Shown here one piece after another: positions 1 through 12,802 of a DNA stretch of 64,000 nt. Location: the NCBI RefSeq assembly GCF_014490745.1, contig NZ_LZEU01000001.1, positions 1,887,501 through 1,951,500 of the forward strand. The letters are read 5' to 3'. Source of the DNA: Pseudomonas alcaligenes (GTDB taxonomy: Bacteria > Pseudomonadota > Gammaproteobacteria > Pseudomonadales > Pseudomonadaceae). The notes under the pieces are model-generated. The model was not told where the DNA came from. It did no database searches and saw only the letters and a list, made by a program, of their open reading frames with translations. Position numbers and translations under genes: made by a program. Each line of letters opens with the position of its first letter. Position 1 is the stretch's first letter.

Positions 1-30
1 ATTGGGTTTAGACCCGAGAGTTAGACGATT

Positions 31-107
<77 letters not shown>

Positions 108-138
108 ATTGTCAAGGGATGTGGCCAAGTCCGTAGAT

Positions 139-214
139 GGGGCCATAGCTCAGCTGGGAGAGCGCCTGCTTTGCACGCAGGAGGTCAGGAGTTCGATCCT
201 CCTTGGCTCCACCA
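139..214 (+). tRNA. tRNA-Ala (TGC anticodon)
   Basis: A 76-nt cloverleaf starting GGGGCCATAGCTC and ending GGCTCCACCA, with anticodon loop TTTGCAC (TGC) and T-loop GTTCGATCC. It is the second spacer tRNA of the rrn operon, 31 nt after tRNA-Ile, and is released from the same rRNA precursor. Confidence 0.97.
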
Positions 215-276
215 TTAACTCGAGATCGCTGAAAGCTCAGAACTGAGCATCTGCTACTGAAGTGGCTGAGATGTTG

Positions 277-308
277 AGTTCTGGTCTTTGCGCCAGAACT
301 GTTCTTTA
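277..308 (+). promoter_or_regulatory. rrn spacer boxB hairpin and boxA antitermination site
   Basis: An 8-bp perfect stem (AGTTCTGG at 277-284, CCAGAACT at 293-300) is followed at once by TGTTCTTTA (300-308), which matches the boxA core of bacterial rRNA antiterminators. In other bacteria this pair recruits NusB/NusE and allows rRNA transcription through to 23S/5S. The assignment rests on motif and location. Confidence 0.75.
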
Positions 309-380
309 AAAATTTGGGTATGTGATAGAAGTAGACCGATTTATTACTTTCACTGGTAATGAGTCGAGTCAAGGTAAAAT

Positions 381-407
381 TTGCGTGTTCTCTATGCAAA
401 TTTTCGG
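381..407 (+). repeat. 23S rRNA processing stem, 5' arm
   Basis: TTGCGTGTTCT (381-391) and GCAAATTTTCGG (396-407) are exact reverse complements of 3412-3422 and 3399-3410 on the far side of the 23S gene. Together they form a long interrupted stem bringing the ends of pre-23S together, as expected of an RNase III site. Confidence 0.75.
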
Positions 408-458
408 CGAATGTCGTCTTCACGATTGAGACAGTAACCAGATTGCTTGGGGTTATAT

Positions 459-3349
<2,891 letters not shown>

Positions 3350-3398
3350 TATAACACCCAAACAATTTGGCTGTTAGACGGTGAAGTCGACAAACAGA

Positions 3399-3422
3399 CC
3401 GAAAATTTGCCAGAACACGCAA
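3399..3422 (+). repeat. 23S rRNA processing stem, 3' arm
   Basis: The 3' partner of the arm at 381-407: 3399-3410 pairs with 396-407, and 3412-3422 pairs with 381-391. It lies in the 23S-5S spacer (3350-3482), which otherwise shows nothing recognisable. Confidence 0.75.
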
Positions 3423-3482
3423 TACCACGACATCACATACCCAATTAGGGGAAGCGACTAAACACCGAGTCCCCAACCGAAT

Positions 3483-3602
3483 TGCTTGACGACCATAGAG
3501 CGTTGGAACCACCTGATCCCATCCCGAACTCAGTAGTGAAACGACGCATCGCCGATGGTAGTGTGGGGCTTCCCCATGTGAGAGTAGGTCATCGTCAAGC
3601 TC
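3483..3602 (+). rRNA. 5S ribosomal RNA
   Basis: A 120-nt sequence starting TGCTTGACGACCATAGAGCG and ending CATCGTCAAGCTC, with the conserved CCGAACTCAG loop. The ends pair (GCTTGACGA with TCGTCAAGC). It is the last gene of the rrn operon and is followed directly by a terminator, so there is no distal tRNA or second 5S. Confidence 0.97.
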
Positions 3603-3608
3603 CTATCC

Positions 3609-3651
3609 CCAAACCCCCAATCCGAGCAATCGGGTTGGGGGTTTGGCTTTT
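3609..3651 (+). terminator. rrn operon terminator
   Basis: A 12-bp perfect stem (CCAAACCCCCAA at 3609-3620, TTGGGGGTTTGG at 3635-3646) followed by CTTTT. It starts 7 nt after the 5S gene. Confidence 0.9.
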
Positions 3652-3743
3652 GCGCAACAGAAAATATTGGCGACAGTGCCGGTAAACCTCAGGAAGGCTC
3701 CTGTATTTCGCGGCGCAGCTGGGAAGGGGCGTCGAGCAGATAC

Positions 3744-3766
3744 AAAAAAGCCACCCGTAGGTGGCT
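3744..3766 (-). terminator. Terminator of queD
   Basis: Read on the minus strand, AGCCACC and GGTGGCT form a 7-bp stem with a short loop followed by six T. It lies about 20 nt beyond the queD stop. The rest of 3652-3783 is featureless spacer. Confidence 0.8.
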
Positions 3767-3783
3767 TCTGGCTGGCGTGATCT

Positions 3784-4140
3784 TCAGTCGCCGCGGTATT
3801 CGCAGCCACTGGTGCAGGTTTCGTGCACGCGGATACGCGAGAGCTCGGGCAGCAGCGGCTTGAGCTGCTGCCAGATCCATTTGGCGAGGTTCTCGCTGGT
3901 AGGGTTTTCCAGGCCGGCGATTTCGTTCAGGTAGTTGTGGTCAAGCAGGTCGTAGATCGGCTTGAAGATCGCCTTGATCTCGGCGAAATCGCGAATCCAG
4001 CCGGTATGGGGATCGACCTCGCCTTCAATGTAGACGGCAACCCGGAAGGAGTGGCCATGCAGGCGGCCGCACTTGTGCCCCTGGGGAACATGGGGCAAGA
4101 GGTGGGCGGATTCGAAGGTAAATTCTTTGAAGAGTTCCAC
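3784..4140 (-). CDS. queD: 6-carboxy-5,6,7,8-tetrahydropterin synthase (QueD)
   Basis: A 118-residue T-fold enzyme that converts 7,8-dihydroneopterin triphosphate to 6-carboxytetrahydropterin, an early step to preQ0 and queuosine in tRNA. The zinc ligands are the His of ESAHLL and the HGH of GRLHGHSF; the catalytic Cys lies in HKCGR. The GTG start at 4140 is chosen because the protein then begins VELFKEFTF, the usual N-terminus; an upstream in-frame ATG at 4179 would add 13 unconserved residues. It stands alone, with its own terminator, downstream of the rrn operon and convergent with it. Confidence 0.93.
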   Translation of the reverse strand: MELFKEFTFESAHLLPHVPQGHKCGRLHGHSFRVAVYIEGEVDPHTGWIRDFAEIKAIFKPIYDLLDHNYLNEIAGLENPTSENLAKWIWQQLKPLLPELSRIRVHETCTSGCEYRGD

Positions 4141-4227
4141 TATCTGACACTCTGATAAAGGAGGACTGCGCAACGGCATGCAGCATGCCTGCAGTTTACC
4201 AGTTCGCCCCGGCCTTTACCCGGCGCC

Positions 4228-4599
4228 TCAGTGATTGCTCTGGCGCAGGCGCTGCAGTTCGTGTTTCAGCCAGTCAGCGGACGGTTGCCGCTGGCCCTGG
4301 CAGTTCACCTGGTAGGGTTCACCGCTGAGGCTGCTCTCGGTGGCTGCGCGATCGATGAAGTCTTCTGCCGAGTCGACCAGATCCTTGTCATTCAGATAGT
4401 CGAGCTTCTTCTGCAGGTGGGCGCGGGCATCCTGCGGGCTGTGTTCGTCGCCGTTACGAATGAAGGCGCAACCACTGCTTTCGACGAAAGCGAGCAGGGC
4501 ATCGACTTCCTGTTGGCTCTGCTCGTTGAGCGCTGCCTGGGCGCTGTTGCAGGAGCAGAGAAGCATGAATGCGCAGAGCTGTAGCGTGGAGTGGCGCAT
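4228..4599 (-). CDS. DUF5329 family secreted protein
   Basis: A 123-residue protein with an N-terminal signal peptide (cleavage probably after SAQA, near residue 22). The mature part resembles DUF5329, a small periplasmic family of unknown function: helix-rich, with a conserved FIRNGDEH motif after a SSGCAF segment and a partner Cys near the C-terminus (VNCQGQ), so a disulfide is plausible. It has its own start after an AAGGAAG-like ribosome site and lies 34 nt upstream of nothing it shares a function with; the flanking patatin gene is in the same direction and may be cotranscribed. The function is unknown. Confidence 0.8.
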   Translation of the reverse strand: MRHSTLQLCAFMLLCSCNSAQAALNEQSQQEVDALLAFVESSGCAFIRNGDEHSPQDARAHLQKKLDYLNDKDLVDSAEDFIDRAATESSLSGEPYQVNCQGQRQPSADWLKHELQRLRQSNH

Positions 4600-4633
4600 G
4601 CTGGTACTTCCTTGTGTTTGGTCGATGGACTGA

Positions 4634-5713
4634 TCAGAGCGGTTGTAGCCGATCGATCAGGCGGCCGCTATCGACCAGTTCGAGAAACTCGTCGCCGAGC
4701 CGAGTGCTTTCGGCCATGGCCTGGCGCCAGTAGCGTTCACGCCCGGCATCGTTACCCAGGTAGCGCTTGAAGTCGCTGCGATCTGGCAGCTTGCCGTGGG
4801 GGAGGCTGGCCAGGTACTCGCGCGAGGGCGCCAGCAGCACGACATCCTGCAGGCGCTGGGCGTCACCGCGGCGCCATGGCAGACCCTTGTCGAACCAGCC
4901 GGGGATCACCTTGTCGGTGAAGTGCGGATAAAGCACCACGCCTTCACTTTGATAGGGCAGATCCAGGTGATAGTCGAGCAGGCCGCCGTCGCGGTAGGCG
5001 CCAGGTTCAAGACCCGGTATCTCGCGGATGGCCTGCATCACCATGGGGATGGAGCCTGAGGCCAGCAGGGCCTGGCGCAGGTTGGCCGGATTCAGGCTGT
5101 GGAACTGCGAAGGGAAGTCTTCCAGCGCTGCAAGCGGCGGCGTCTGTCGATCATCGTGGAGGATGACCCGCTCGAAGTGGCGACTCAGGCGCCGGCGGCT
5201 GAGCAGGTTGTTGCCGATTACCGACGACAGGCCGAGGCCCAGGGCGCCGCGATGGTCATGGCGGAGTAGGCCGCGGCTTCTGACCACGACGATGTTCAGG
5301 TGGTACAAGGGGTTGTTCAGCAGCGCGGCGTCCTGGCCGTCGAGCAATTGGTCGAGCAGTTCCACGCAGCTGCGGGAGACTTCGGCCATGCTCACGCCCT
5401 TGGCGAAGCGCTGGCTGGTGTACAGCTCGCCCAGGCGACGAATCCCCGCGCAGGCATCCGGCAGGCAGGCACTGGCGAAGCGCCAGGAGCCGATGGAGGC
5501 GCCGATCAGGGTGCGCGGCCGCGGCGCGCGTGGCAGCCAGTCGCCGAACAATGCCAGATCCAGTCCCTGGATGCCCAGGCCCTTGGGGCCACCCGCGGCG
5601 CCCGGCAGGGTATCGACATCGCCGGCCTGCAAGCCATGCTCGCGGATGCGGGCGATGGCACGCTTGCCGGCGCGCAGGCTGAGGGCGGGGGATTTGATCT
5701 GGAAGGCGGTCAT
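4634..5713 (-). CDS. Patatin-like phospholipase/acyl hydrolase
   Basis: A 359-residue patatin-fold serine hydrolase. The oxyanion loop GGPKG (about 41-45), the nucleophile elbow GASIG (Ser73) and the catalytic Asp in YRDGG are all present, so the Ser-Asp dyad is intact. There is no signal peptide or membrane segment, so it is probably cytoplasmic and acts on phospholipid or another acyl ester; the substrate cannot be read from the sequence. The ATG at 5713 is preferred to the GTG at 5725 because GTGGAG sits 6 nt upstream of it as a ribosome site. It is transcribed toward DUF5329 and queD. Confidence 0.88.
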   Translation of the reverse strand: MTAFQIKSPALSLRAGKRAIARIREHGLQAGDVDTLPGAAGGPKGLGIQGLDLALFGDWLPRAPRPRTLIGASIGSWRFASACLPDACAGIRRLGELYTSQRFAKGVSMAEVSRSCVELLDQLLDGQDAALLNNPLYHLNIVVVRSRGLLRHDHRGALGLGLSSVIGNNLLSRRRLSRHFERVILHDDRQTPPLAALEDFPSQFHSLNPANLRQALLASGSIPMVMQAIREIPGLEPGAYRDGGLLDYHLDLPYQSEGVVLYPHFTDKVIPGWFDKGLPWRRGDAQRLQDVVLLAPSREYLASLPHGKLPDRSDFKRYLGNDAGRERYWRQAMAESTRLGDEFLELVDSGRLIDRLQPL

Positions 5714-5927
5714 GCTGGTCTCCACAAAACGAAGCAGCGATTATAAAGAGGCCTCCGCTCAGGCCAAGGGAGTTTCAGGCTGTGAATGACAGGCGCTAGG
5801 CCAGGCCGTGGCGTTCAGCTTGGATTAAGCCGCACTGGCTAAGCTGCGTTGCTCCGGCAAACATGAGGGCAATGAGCTTAGCGGCACCCCGTGAGCGACC
5901 GAAGACAGGGATTAAACGGAAACAGCG

Positions 5928-6239
5928 ATGATATTCGTGACTCGACACTGCGGCATACCGGTCTTGCTGAGCATACTGCTCAGCCTGCAGGTGCAGGCGC
6001 GCGATCTGGATCAGGACGAGGCGCTGCGCCTGCGTCAGGCCGAGGTTATCCGGCCACTCGAGGAGCTGATGCAGCCGGCGCTCAGTCGCTATCCGGGGGC
6101 CACGCTGCTGGAAGCCGAGCTGGAGGAAGAAGACGATGCCTATGTCTACGAGATCGAACTGCTGACCGATGGCGTGGTGCGTGAGCTGGAGGTCGACGCC
6201 CGCGACGGGCGTGTGCTCAAGGATGAGGTGGAGGACTGA
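5928..6239 (+). CDS. PepSY-domain periplasmic protein, sensor accessory
   Basis: A 103-residue protein with a signal peptide (cleavage near residue 24, after QVQA) and one PepSY domain, visible as the [19 protein letters not shown] strand pattern followed by DGRVLKDE. PepSY domains are often encoded beside sensor kinases, where they are thought to bind the sensor's periplasmic part or inhibit peptidases. Its TGA overlaps the ATG of the response regulator, so the three genes are translationally coupled. The acidic stretch EEEDD may bind cations, which is inference. 5714-5927 is the promoter region; no clear regulator site was seen. Confidence 0.85.
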   Translation: MIFVTRHCGIPVLLSILLSLQVQARDLDQDEALRLRQAEVIRPLEELMQPALSRYPGATLLEAELEEEDDAYVYEIELLTDGVVRELEVDARDGRVLKDEVED

Positions 6240-6907
6240 TGCGTCTGTTGCTGGTGGAAGACCATGTGCCGCTGGCCGACGAACTGCTGGCCGACCTCAC
6301 CCGCCAAGGCTATGCCGTCGACTGGTTGGCTGATGGCCGCGATGCGCTCTACCAGGGCGCCAGCGAACCTTACGACCTGATCATTCTCGATCTCGGCCTG
6401 CCCGGCAAGCCTGGGCTCGAGGTGCTGCGCGAGTGGCGTGCCGGTGGTCTGGCGGTGCCGGTGCTGATTCTCACCGCCCGCTCTTCCTGGGCCGAGCGTA
6501 TCGAGGGGCTCAAGGCCGGGGCCGATGATTACCTGAGCAAGCCTTTCCATCCCGAGGAGCTGGCCTTGCGCATCCAGGCCCTGCTGCGGCGTGCCCACGG
6601 CCTGGCCAACCAGCCGCAGCTGGAGGCGGCCGGCCTGCTGCTGGACGAGGCGCGCCAGTGTGCCTTGCATGGCGAGCGGGTGGTCGAGCTGACCGCTGGC
6701 GAGTTCCGCCTGCTGCGCTACTTCATGCTGCATCCCGGGCAGATCCTGTCCAAGGGGCAGTTGGCCGAGCACCTGTATGACGGCGAGACCGAGCGCGACT
6801 CCAATGTCCTCGAAGTGCATGTGAACCGCCTGCGCGGCAAGCTGGGGCGCGAAGTGATCGAAACCCGCCGCGGCCAGGGCTATCGCTTCGCCGGGGTGAG
6901 CGGGTGA
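6239..6907 (+). CDS. OmpR/PhoP-family response regulator
   Basis: A 222-residue two-component regulator. The receiver domain (1-115) has the acidic pair E7/D8, the phospho-acceptor D51 in ILDLGLPG, the Thr of LTAR and the Lys of LSKPF. A winged helix-turn-helix of the OmpR type follows (about 125-218), ending [10 protein letters not shown]. It overlaps the PepSY gene by 1 nt and the kinase by 4 nt. It resembles the PhoP/PmrA-like branch that responds to cations or cationic peptides, but the specific orthologue is not clear, so no symbol is given. Confidence 0.93.
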   Translation: MRLLLVEDHVPLADELLADLTRQGYAVDWLADGRDALYQGASEPYDLIILDLGLPGKPGLEVLREWRAGGLAVPVLILTARSSWAERIEGLKAGADDYLSKPFHPEELALRIQALLRRAHGLANQPQLEAAGLLLDEARQCALHGERVVELTAGEFRLLRYFMLHPGQILSKGQLAEHLYDGETERDSNVLEVHVNRLRGKLGREVIETRRGQGYRFAGVSG

Positions 6908-8220
6908 GGTCGATCCAGCGCCGCCTGAGCCTGAGCCTGGCTGCCGTTCTGCTGCTGGTGGGGCTGGCGTTGGCCCAGGGCAGCCTGCTGCTGTTCGATC
7001 TGGGCTTGCGCCGTTACCTGCAGGACGGCCTGAAGGACGAGAGCGAAAGCCTGCTGATCGCCCTGGTGCGCGGCCATCAGGGCGTGCAGCTGGATGAGCA
7101 GCGGGTCGACCCGGCGTTCAAGCGAACCTTCTCCGGTCAGTATTTCCGTATCGATTTTGCCGAGCAGACCTGGCGTTCGCGTTCGCTGTGGGATCGCAGC
7201 CTGGAGCTGCCGAGTGAGCCTGGATTACAAGCAGGCCTTAGCGACGGCCCGCGCGGCCAGCGGCTATTGCTCTACCGCGCGGATTACCAGCGCTTCGGCC
7301 AGCACTTCTCGATCAGCGTGGCGCAGGACTACGCACCGATCCTGCACAACTTCCGACGCCTGCAATGGCTGGGGCTCGGCCTGGGCGGGGCGGCGTTGCT
7401 GCTGATCCTGCTGGCCCAGCGCTATACGGTGCGAGCCGCGCTGCAGCCGCTGGAGCGGGTGCGCGAGCAGATTGCCCAGCTGCAGCAGGGGCAGCGCAAC
7501 GAGCTGGATGCCGAGGTACCGGTGGAGCTGCAGCCGCTGGTGAATCAGATCAACCGCCTGCTGGCGCATACCGAGGACACCCTCAATCGTTCGCGCAATG
7601 CCCTGGGCAATCTCGGCCATGCGCTGAAAACCCCGCTGGCGGTGCTGGTCAGCCTGAGTAATCGGCCGGAGCTGCGTGAGCATGCCGAGCTGCAGCGCAG
7701 CCTGCGTGAGCAGCTGGAGCAGATCGAGCAGCGCCTGGGACGCGAACTGGGGCGGGCACGGCTGGCGGGCGAGGTGCTGCCCGGGGCGCATTTCCATTGC
7801 GGTGAAGAGTTGCCGGCGCTGCTGAGCACCCTGGGCATGATTCACAACCGTGGCTTGCAGCTGAACTGGCAGGCCGAGCCGGAGTTGCGCCTGCCATGGG
7901 ATCGCGAAGACCTGCTCGAGTTGCTCGGCAACCTGCTGGACAACGCCTGCAAGTGGGCCGACAGTCGCGTGCAACTGGCGGTCAGTCGCACGCCGGAGGG
8001 TTATCGGTTGCTGATCGACGACGACGGCCCGGGTATTGCGGCGGAACTGCGCGCCGAGGTACTGGGCCGCGGCAGCCGCCTGGATGAACAGGTGAGCGGG
8101 CACGGCCTGGGGTTGGGCATAGTGCGCGACATGATCGAGGCCTGGCGCGGCCTGCTGGCGTTGGAGGACAACCCCTGGGGCGGCTTGCGGGTGCGCATCG
8201 AGCTGCCCTTGCGGGCATGA
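6904..8220 (+). CDS. Membrane sensor histidine kinase
   Basis: A 438-residue sensor. Membrane helix 1 (about 8-28) and helix 2 (about 155-175) flank a periplasmic domain of roughly 125 residues. A HAMP linker follows, then the dimerisation box with the phospho-accepting His239 in GHALKTPLA, then an ATPase domain with the N box [10 protein letters not shown]1 DDDGPGI and G2 GHGLGLG. The GTG start overlaps the regulator's stop. A complete PepSY-regulator-kinase operon ends at a terminator shared with fabI. The periplasmic domain has no recognised ligand-binding motif. Confidence 0.92.
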   Translation: MRSIQRRLSLSLAAVLLLVGLALAQGSLLLFDLGLRRYLQDGLKDESESLLIALVRGHQGVQLDEQRVDPAFKRTFSGQYFRIDFAEQTWRSRSLWDRSLELPSEPGLQAGLSDGPRGQRLLLYRADYQRFGQHFSISVAQDYAPILHNFRRLQWLGLGLGGAALLLILLAQRYTVRAALQPLERVREQIAQLQQGQRNELDAEVPVELQPLVNQINRLLAHTEDTLNRSRNALGNLGHALKTPLAVLVSLSNRPELREHAELQRSLREQLEQIEQRLGRELGRARLAGEVLPGAHFHCGEELPALLSTLGMIHNRGLQLNWQAEPELRLPWDREDLLELLGNLLDNACKWADSRVQLAVSRTPEGYRLLIDDDGPGIAAELRAEVLGRGSRLDEQVSGHGLGLGIVRDMIEAWRGLLALEDNPWGGLRVRIELPLRA

Positions 8221-8248
8221 AAAAGGCCGCCCGCAGGCGGCCTTTTTC
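8221..8248. terminator. Bidirectional terminator between kinase gene and fabI
   Basis: AAAAAGGCCGCC and GGCGGCCTTTTT form a 12-bp perfect stem with a CGCA loop. It has A and T runs on both sides, so it can stop transcripts from both the kinase operon (plus) and fabI (minus). Confidence 0.93.
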
Positions 8249-8261
8249 ATAAGGGGCGCAA

Positions 8262-9056
8262 TCAGTCTTCGATATTGCCCATGGCGGTGGTATTGAAGCC
8301 GCCGTCGACATAGAGAATCTCGCCACTGATGCCCGAGGCCAGGTCGGAGCAGAGGAAGGCGCCGGCGTTGCCGACTTCCTCGATGGTCACGTTGCGACGC
8401 AGCGGGGTCTGCTTCTCGTTGGCGGCGAGCATCTTGCGGAAGCTCTTGATGCCGGAAGCGGCCAGGGTGCGGATCGGCCCGGCGGAGATGGCGTTGACGC
8501 GGGTACCTTCCGGGCCGAGGCTGCCGGCCAGGTAGCGCACGCCGGCTTCCAGGCTGGCCTTGGCCATGCCCATCACGTTGTAGTTGGGCATGGTGCGCTC
8601 GGCACCCAGGTAGGAGAGGGTGAGGATGCTGCCGTTACGGCCCTGCATCAGCTCGCGGCCGGCCTTGGCCAGGGCCACCAGGCTGTAGGCGCTGATGTCG
8701 TGGGCGATCTTGAAGCCCTCGCGGGTGGTGACGGCGGTGAAGTCGCCGTCCAGCTGGTCGCCGGGGGCGAAGCCGACGGAGTGGACGATGCAGTCCAGGC
8801 CATCCCACTTCTTGCTCAGCTCGGTGAAGACCTGGGCGATTTCCTCGTCGTTGGCCACGTCGCAGGGGAAGCACAGCTCGGCATTGGAGCCCCAGCCTGC
8901 GGCGAACTCTTCGACGCGGCCCTTGAGCTTGTCGTTCTGGTAGGTGAAGGCGAGCTCGGCGCCCTCGCGGTGCATGGCGGCGGCGATGCCCGAGGCAATC
9001 GACAGTTTGCTGGCCACGCCAACGATCAGTACGCGCTTACCGGCGAGAAAACCCAT
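8262..9056 (-). CDS. fabI: Enoyl-[acyl-carrier-protein] reductase (NADH), FabI
   Basis: A 264-residue enoyl-ACP reductase, the last step of each fatty-acid elongation cycle and the triclosan target. It has the FabI-type nucleotide-binding start [11 protein letters not shown], the catalytic pair Tyr-X6-Lys (YNVMGMAK), and the C-terminal GGFNTTAMG. Most of it matches P. aeruginosa FabI as I recall it. The ATG at 9056 is preferred to 9065: AGAGGA lies 9 nt before the former and abuts the latter. It is the last gene after nppD (20-nt gap), so it may be partly cotranscribed with the peptide transporter. Confidence 0.97.
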   Translation of the reverse strand: MGFLAGKRVLIVGVASKLSIASGIAAAMHREGAELAFTYQNDKLKGRVEEFAAGWGSNAELCFPCDVANDEEIAQVFTELSKKWDGLDCIVHSVGFAPGDQLDGDFTAVTTREGFKIAHDISAYSLVALAKAGRELMQGRNGSILTLSYLGAERTMPNYNVMGMAKASLEAGVRYLAGSLGPEGTRVNAISAGPIRTLAASGIKSFRKMLAANEKQTPLRRNVTIEEVGNAGAFLCSDLASGISGEILYVDGGFNTTAMGNIED

Positions 9057-9076
9057 GTGCGTCATTCCTCTTTCAG

Positions 9077-10693
9077 TTAGTCGGCAGTCGCAGGGGCCAG
9101 AAAGGCGGCTTCCAGCAACTGTCGGGTATAAGTGTGCTGCGGTGCGGCGAAAATCGTTTCGGCAGAGCCCTGTTCCACCACCTTGCCCTGTTTCATCACC
9201 ATCAGCTGATGACTCAGGGCCCTGACCACCGCCAGGTCATGGCTGATGAACAGGTAGGTCAGGTTGTACTTGGCCTGCAACGAACGCAGGAGTTCCACCA
9301 CTTGGCGCTGCACCGTACGGTCGAGCGCCGAAGTGGGCTCGTCCAACAGAATCAGCGCCGGTTTCAGCACCAGTGCTCGGGCAATGGCAATCCGCTGCCG
9401 CTGCCCGCCGGAAAACTCGTGGGGATAGCGGTGCCGGGTTTCCGGATCCAGACCTACCTCCACAAGCGCGTCGATGACTGCCTGTTCCTGCTCTGCTGCA
9501 CTGCCCATGCGGTGGATGTGCAGGCCTTCGCCAACGATCTGCCCGACCGACATACGCGGGCTGAGGCTGCCGAAAGGATCCTGGAACACCACCTGCATCT
9601 GCCGCCGCAGTGGCCTTACGGCCTGTTGCGACAACCCGTTCAGCGCCTGGCCCTGGAAGCGGATGGCACCCTGACTGCCGAGCAGCCGCAGGATCGCCAG
9701 ACCGAGGGTGGACTTACCGGAACCGCTTTCGCCGACTATGCCCAGGGTCTGGCCCTGGGGCAGGCTGAAGTTGATTCCGTCCACCGCCTTCACGTGATCG
9801 ACCGTGCGCCGCAGCAGCCCTTTCTTGATCGGGAACCACACGCGCAGGTCGTCCACTTCCAGCAGCGGCGCGCCCACGGGGTTGACCGCCGGCTCGCCGC
9901 TGGGCTCGGCGCCGAGCAGTTCCTGGGTATAGGGATGCTGCGGAGCGCGGAACAATTCGTCACACGACGCCTGTTCGACGATGCGACCGCGCTGCATGAC
10001 ACATACGCGGTGGGCAATTCTTCGCACCAGGTTGAGATCGTGGCTGATCAGCAGCAGGGCCATGCCCAGGCGCGCCTGCAATTCCTTGAGCAATTCGAGG
10101 ATTTTCAGCTGCACGGTGACGTCCAGCGCGGTGGTCGGCTCGTCGGCGATCAGCAGCTCCGGCTCGTTGGCCAGGGCCATGGCGATCATCACCCGCTGGC
10201 GCTGGCCGCCGGACAGCTCGTGGGGCAGGGCGAGCAGGCGCTTGTGCGGCTCGGGAATGCCGACCAGCTCGAGCAGCTCGATTATCCGTGCGGTGGCCGC
10301 CTTGCCGGTCAGGCCCTTGTGCAGGGCCAGTACTTCACCAATCTGCTTGCCGATGCTGTGCAGCGGGTTGAGCGAGGTCATCGGCTCCTGGAACACCATG
10401 GCGATGCGGTTGCCGCGGATGCCACGCAGCCGCGCTTCGCCCAGCTTGAGCAGATCCTCGCCGGCATAGCCGATGCTGCCAGCCGGGTGGCGGGCCAGCG
10501 GGTAGGGCAGCAGGCGCAGGATGGAGTGGGCGGTGACCGATTTGCCCGAGCCGCTCTCGCCGACCAGGGCCAGGGTTTCGCCCTTGCGGATATCGAAACT
10601 GACGCCTTCGACCACGCGCTGCACCTGCTCGCCGTTGCAGAACTCGACGGCCAGGTCGCGGACTTCGATGAGGTTGTTGTCTGCCTGGCTCAT
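9077..10693 (-). CDS. nppD: Peptide ABC transporter double ATPase (NppD/YejF-type)
   Basis: A 538-residue protein with two fused ABC ATPase domains. Each has a complete set: Walker A GESGSGKS, signature LSGGQRQR in the first and FSGGQRQR in the second, Walker B ending [10 protein letters not shown] and [10 protein letters not shown], and the His switch LISHDL/FISHDL. It powers uptake through NppB/NppC. The P. aeruginosa orthologue set NppA1A2BCD imports peptidyl-nucleoside antibiotics, and the E. coli YejABEF imports microcin C; natural substrates are short peptides. ATG 10693 lies 1 nt from the nppC stop. Confidence 0.93.
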   Translation of the reverse strand: MSQADNNLIEVRDLAVEFCNGEQVQRVVEGVSFDIRKGETLALVGESGSGKSVTAHSILRLLPYPLARHPAGSIGYAGEDLLKLGEARLRGIRGNRIAMVFQEPMTSLNPLHSIGKQIGEVLALHKGLTGKAATARIIELLELVGIPEPHKRLLALPHELSGGQRQRVMIAMALANEPELLIADEPTTALDVTVQLKILELLKELQARLGMALLLISHDLNLVRRIAHRVCVMQRGRIVEQASCDELFRAPQHPYTQELLGAEPSGEPAVNPVGAPLLEVDDLRVWFPIKKGLLRRTVDHVKAVDGINFSLPQGQTLGIVGESGSGKSTLGLAILRLLGSQGAIRFQGQALNGLSQQAVRPLRRQMQVVFQDPFGSLSPRMSVGQIVGEGLHIHRMGSAAEQEQAVIDALVEVGLDPETRHRYPHEFSGGQRQRIAIARALVLKPALILLDEPTSALDRTVQRQVVELLRSLQAKYNLTYLFISHDLAVVRALSHQLMVMKQGKVVEQGSAETIFAAPQHTYTRQLLEAAFLAPATAD

Positions 10694-10694
10694 G

Positions 10695-11717
10695 TCATTT
10701 CCTCGGGTCGAAGGCATCGCGGGCGGCTTCGCCGATGAATACCAGCAGGGTCAGCATGGCGCCGAGCACGACGAAGGCGCTGATGCCCAGCCAGGGGGCC
10801 TGTAGGTTGGCCTTGCCCTGGGCCACCAGCTCGCCCAGCGAGGGCGCGCCGGCGGGCAGGCCGAAGCCGAGGAAGTCCAGAGCGGTCAGGGTGCCGATCG
10901 CCCCGGTGAGGATGAACGGCATGAAGGTCATGGTCGAGACCATGGCATTGGGCAGGATGTGGCGGTACATGATCGCCCCGTTGCCCATGCCCAGGGCGCG
11001 GGCGGCGCGCACGTACTCCAGGTTGCGGCCACGGAGGAACTCGGCGCGCACCACGTCGACCAGGCTCATCCAGGAGAACAGCAGCATGATGCCCAGCAGC
11101 CACCAGAAGTTCGGCTGGACGAAGCTGGCCAGGATGATCAGCAGGTAGAGCACCGGCAGGCCTGACCAGATTTCCAGGAAGCGCTGCCCGGCCAGGTCGA
11201 CCCAGCCGCCGTAGAAACCCTGCAGGGCGCCGGCGATCACGCCGATGACCGAACTGAGCAGAGTCAGGGTCAGGGCGAACAGCACCGACACGCGGAAGCC
11301 ATAGATCACCCGCGCCAGCACGTCGCGGCCCTGGTCGTCGGTACCCAGCCAGTTCTGCGCCGAGGGCGGCGAGGGCGCCGGCACCTGCAGCTCGTAGTTG
11401 ATGCTGGAGTAGCTGAAGGGGATCGCCGGCCAGAGCATCCAGCCGTCCTTCGCGGCGATCAGCTCCTGGATATAGGGGCTCTTGTAGTTGGCCTGCAGCG
11501 GGAATTCGCCACCGAAGGCAGTTTCCGGGTAGCGCTTGAGCACCGGGAAGTACCACTGGCCGTCGTAACGCACCAGCAGCGGCTTGTCGTTGGCGATCAG
11601 CTCGGCGCCGAGACTGGCGAGGAACAGCACGAGGAACAGCCACAGCGACCACCAGCCGCGCTTGTTGGCCTTGAAGCGGGCAAAGCGTCGTTGATTGAGC
11701 GGGGAGAGTTTCATCAT
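10695..11717 (-). CDS. nppC: Peptide ABC transporter permease (NppC/YejE-type)
   Basis: A 340-residue inner-membrane permease. It has the N-terminal cytoplasmic RFxxN/RRGWWSLW segment and helix typical of the OppC branch, a large periplasmic loop with IAAKDGWMLWP, and the EAA motif region REFLRGRNLEYVRAARALGMG contacting the ATPase. It partners NppB. The ATGA overlap with the nppB stop (ATG at 11717) couples translation. A second ATG three bases downstream is an alternative start. Confidence 0.93.
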   Translation of the reverse strand: MMKLSPLNQRRFARFKANKRGWWSLWLFLVLFLASLGAELIANDKPLLVRYDGQWYFPVLKRYPETAFGGEFPLQANYKSPYIQELIAAKDGWMLWPAIPFSYSSINYELQVPAPSPPSAQNWLGTDDQGRDVLARVIYGFRVSVLFALTLTLLSSVIGVIAGALQGFYGGWVDLAGQRFLEIWSGLPVLYLLIILASFVQPNFWWLLGIMLLFSWMSLVDVVRAEFLRGRNLEYVRAARALGMGNGAIMYRHILPNAMVSTMTFMPFILTGAIGTLTALDFLGFGLPAGAPSLGELVAQGKANLQAPWLGISAFVVLGAMLTLLVFIGEAARDAFDPRK

Positions 11718-12802
11718 CAGTGCTCCCGGCTCTCGAAGTCGATGCGCGGATCGACCAGGGTGTAGGCGATGTCGCCGATCAGTTTCACCACCAGGCCGAG
11801 CAGGGTGAAGATGAACAGGGTGCCGAAGACGATCGGGTAGTCGCGGTTGATCGCCGCCTCGAAGCTCATCAGGCCGAGGCCGTCGAGGGAGAAGATCACC
11901 TCGACCAGCAGCGAGCCGGTGAAGAAGATGCCGATGAAGGCGGCCGGGAAACCGGCAATGATCAGCAGCATGGCATTGCGGAACACATGGCCGTAGAGCA
12001 CCCGGTTGTTGCTCAGGCCCTTGGCGCGGGCGGTAATCACGTACTGTTTGCCGATTTCGTCGAGGAAGCTGTTCTTGGTCAGCAGGGTGAGGGTGGCGAA
12101 GTTGCCGATCACCAGGGCGGTGACCGGTAGTACCAGGTGCCAGAAGTAGTCGAGGATCTTGCCGCCCAGGCTGAGCTCGTCGAAGTCGCTGGAGGTCAGG
12201 CCGCGCAGGGGGAACCAGTCCCAGTAGCTGCCGCCGGCGAACAGCACGATCAGCAGGATGGCGAACAGGAAGGACGGAATGGCGTAGCCGACGATGATCG
12301 CGGTGCTGGTCCAGACGTCGAAGGCGCTGCCATGCCGGGTGGCCTTGGCGATGCCCAGGGGGATCGACACCAGGTACATGATCAGGGTGCTCCACAGCCC
12401 CAGGGAGATCGACACCGGCATTTTCTCGAGAATCAGGTCGATCACGCTGGCATCGCGGAAGAAGCTGTTGCCGAAGTCGAAGTGGGCGTAGTTCTTCACC
12501 ATCAGCCAGAAGCGTTCCGGCGCTGATTTGTCGAAGCCGTACATCTTCTCGATTTCGGCGATCAGATCCGGATCCAGACCCTGGGCGCCGCGGTAGCTGG
12601 AGCCGGCCACGGAAACCTCGCCGCCGCCGCCGGAGATGCGCCCGGTGGCGCCGCCGCTGGCGGCGTCGAAGCCTTCCAGCTTGGCGATCATCTGTTCCAC
12701 CGGGCCGCCGGGTGCGGCCTGGATGATGACGAAGTTGATCAGCAGGATGCCGAACAGGGTGGGAATGATCAGCAGCAGGCGGCGCAGGATGTAGGCGAGC
12801 AT
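11717..12802 (-). CDS. nppB: Peptide ABC transporter permease (NppB/YejB-type)
   Basis: A 361-residue inner-membrane permease of the OppB/YejB branch. It starts [19 protein letters not shown], then a family-typical insert after PGGPVEQMI that is rich in Gly and Ser ([15 protein letters not shown]), then five more helices with the ATPase-contact motif around [16 protein letters not shown] 12802 overlaps the nppA2 stop (ATGA), so no other start fits. Length is close to E. coli YejB. Confidence 0.94.
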   Translation of the reverse strand: MLAYILRRLLLIIPTLFGILLINFVIIQAAPGGPVEQMIAKLEGFDAASGGATGRISGGGGEVSVAGSSYRGAQGLDPDLIAEIEKMYGFDKSAPERFWLMVKNYAHFDFGNSFFRDASVIDLILEKMPVSISLGLWSTLIMYLVSIPLGIAKATRHGSAFDVWTSTAIIVGYAIPSFLFAILLIVLFAGGSYWDWFPLRGLTSSDFDELSLGGKILDYFWHLVLPVTALVIGNFATLTLLTKNSFLDEIGKQYVITARAKGLSNNRVLYGHVFRNAMLLIIAGFPAAFIGIFFTGSLLVEVIFSLDGLGLMSFEAAINRDYPIVFGTLFIFTLLGLVVKLIGDIAYTLVDPRIDFESREH

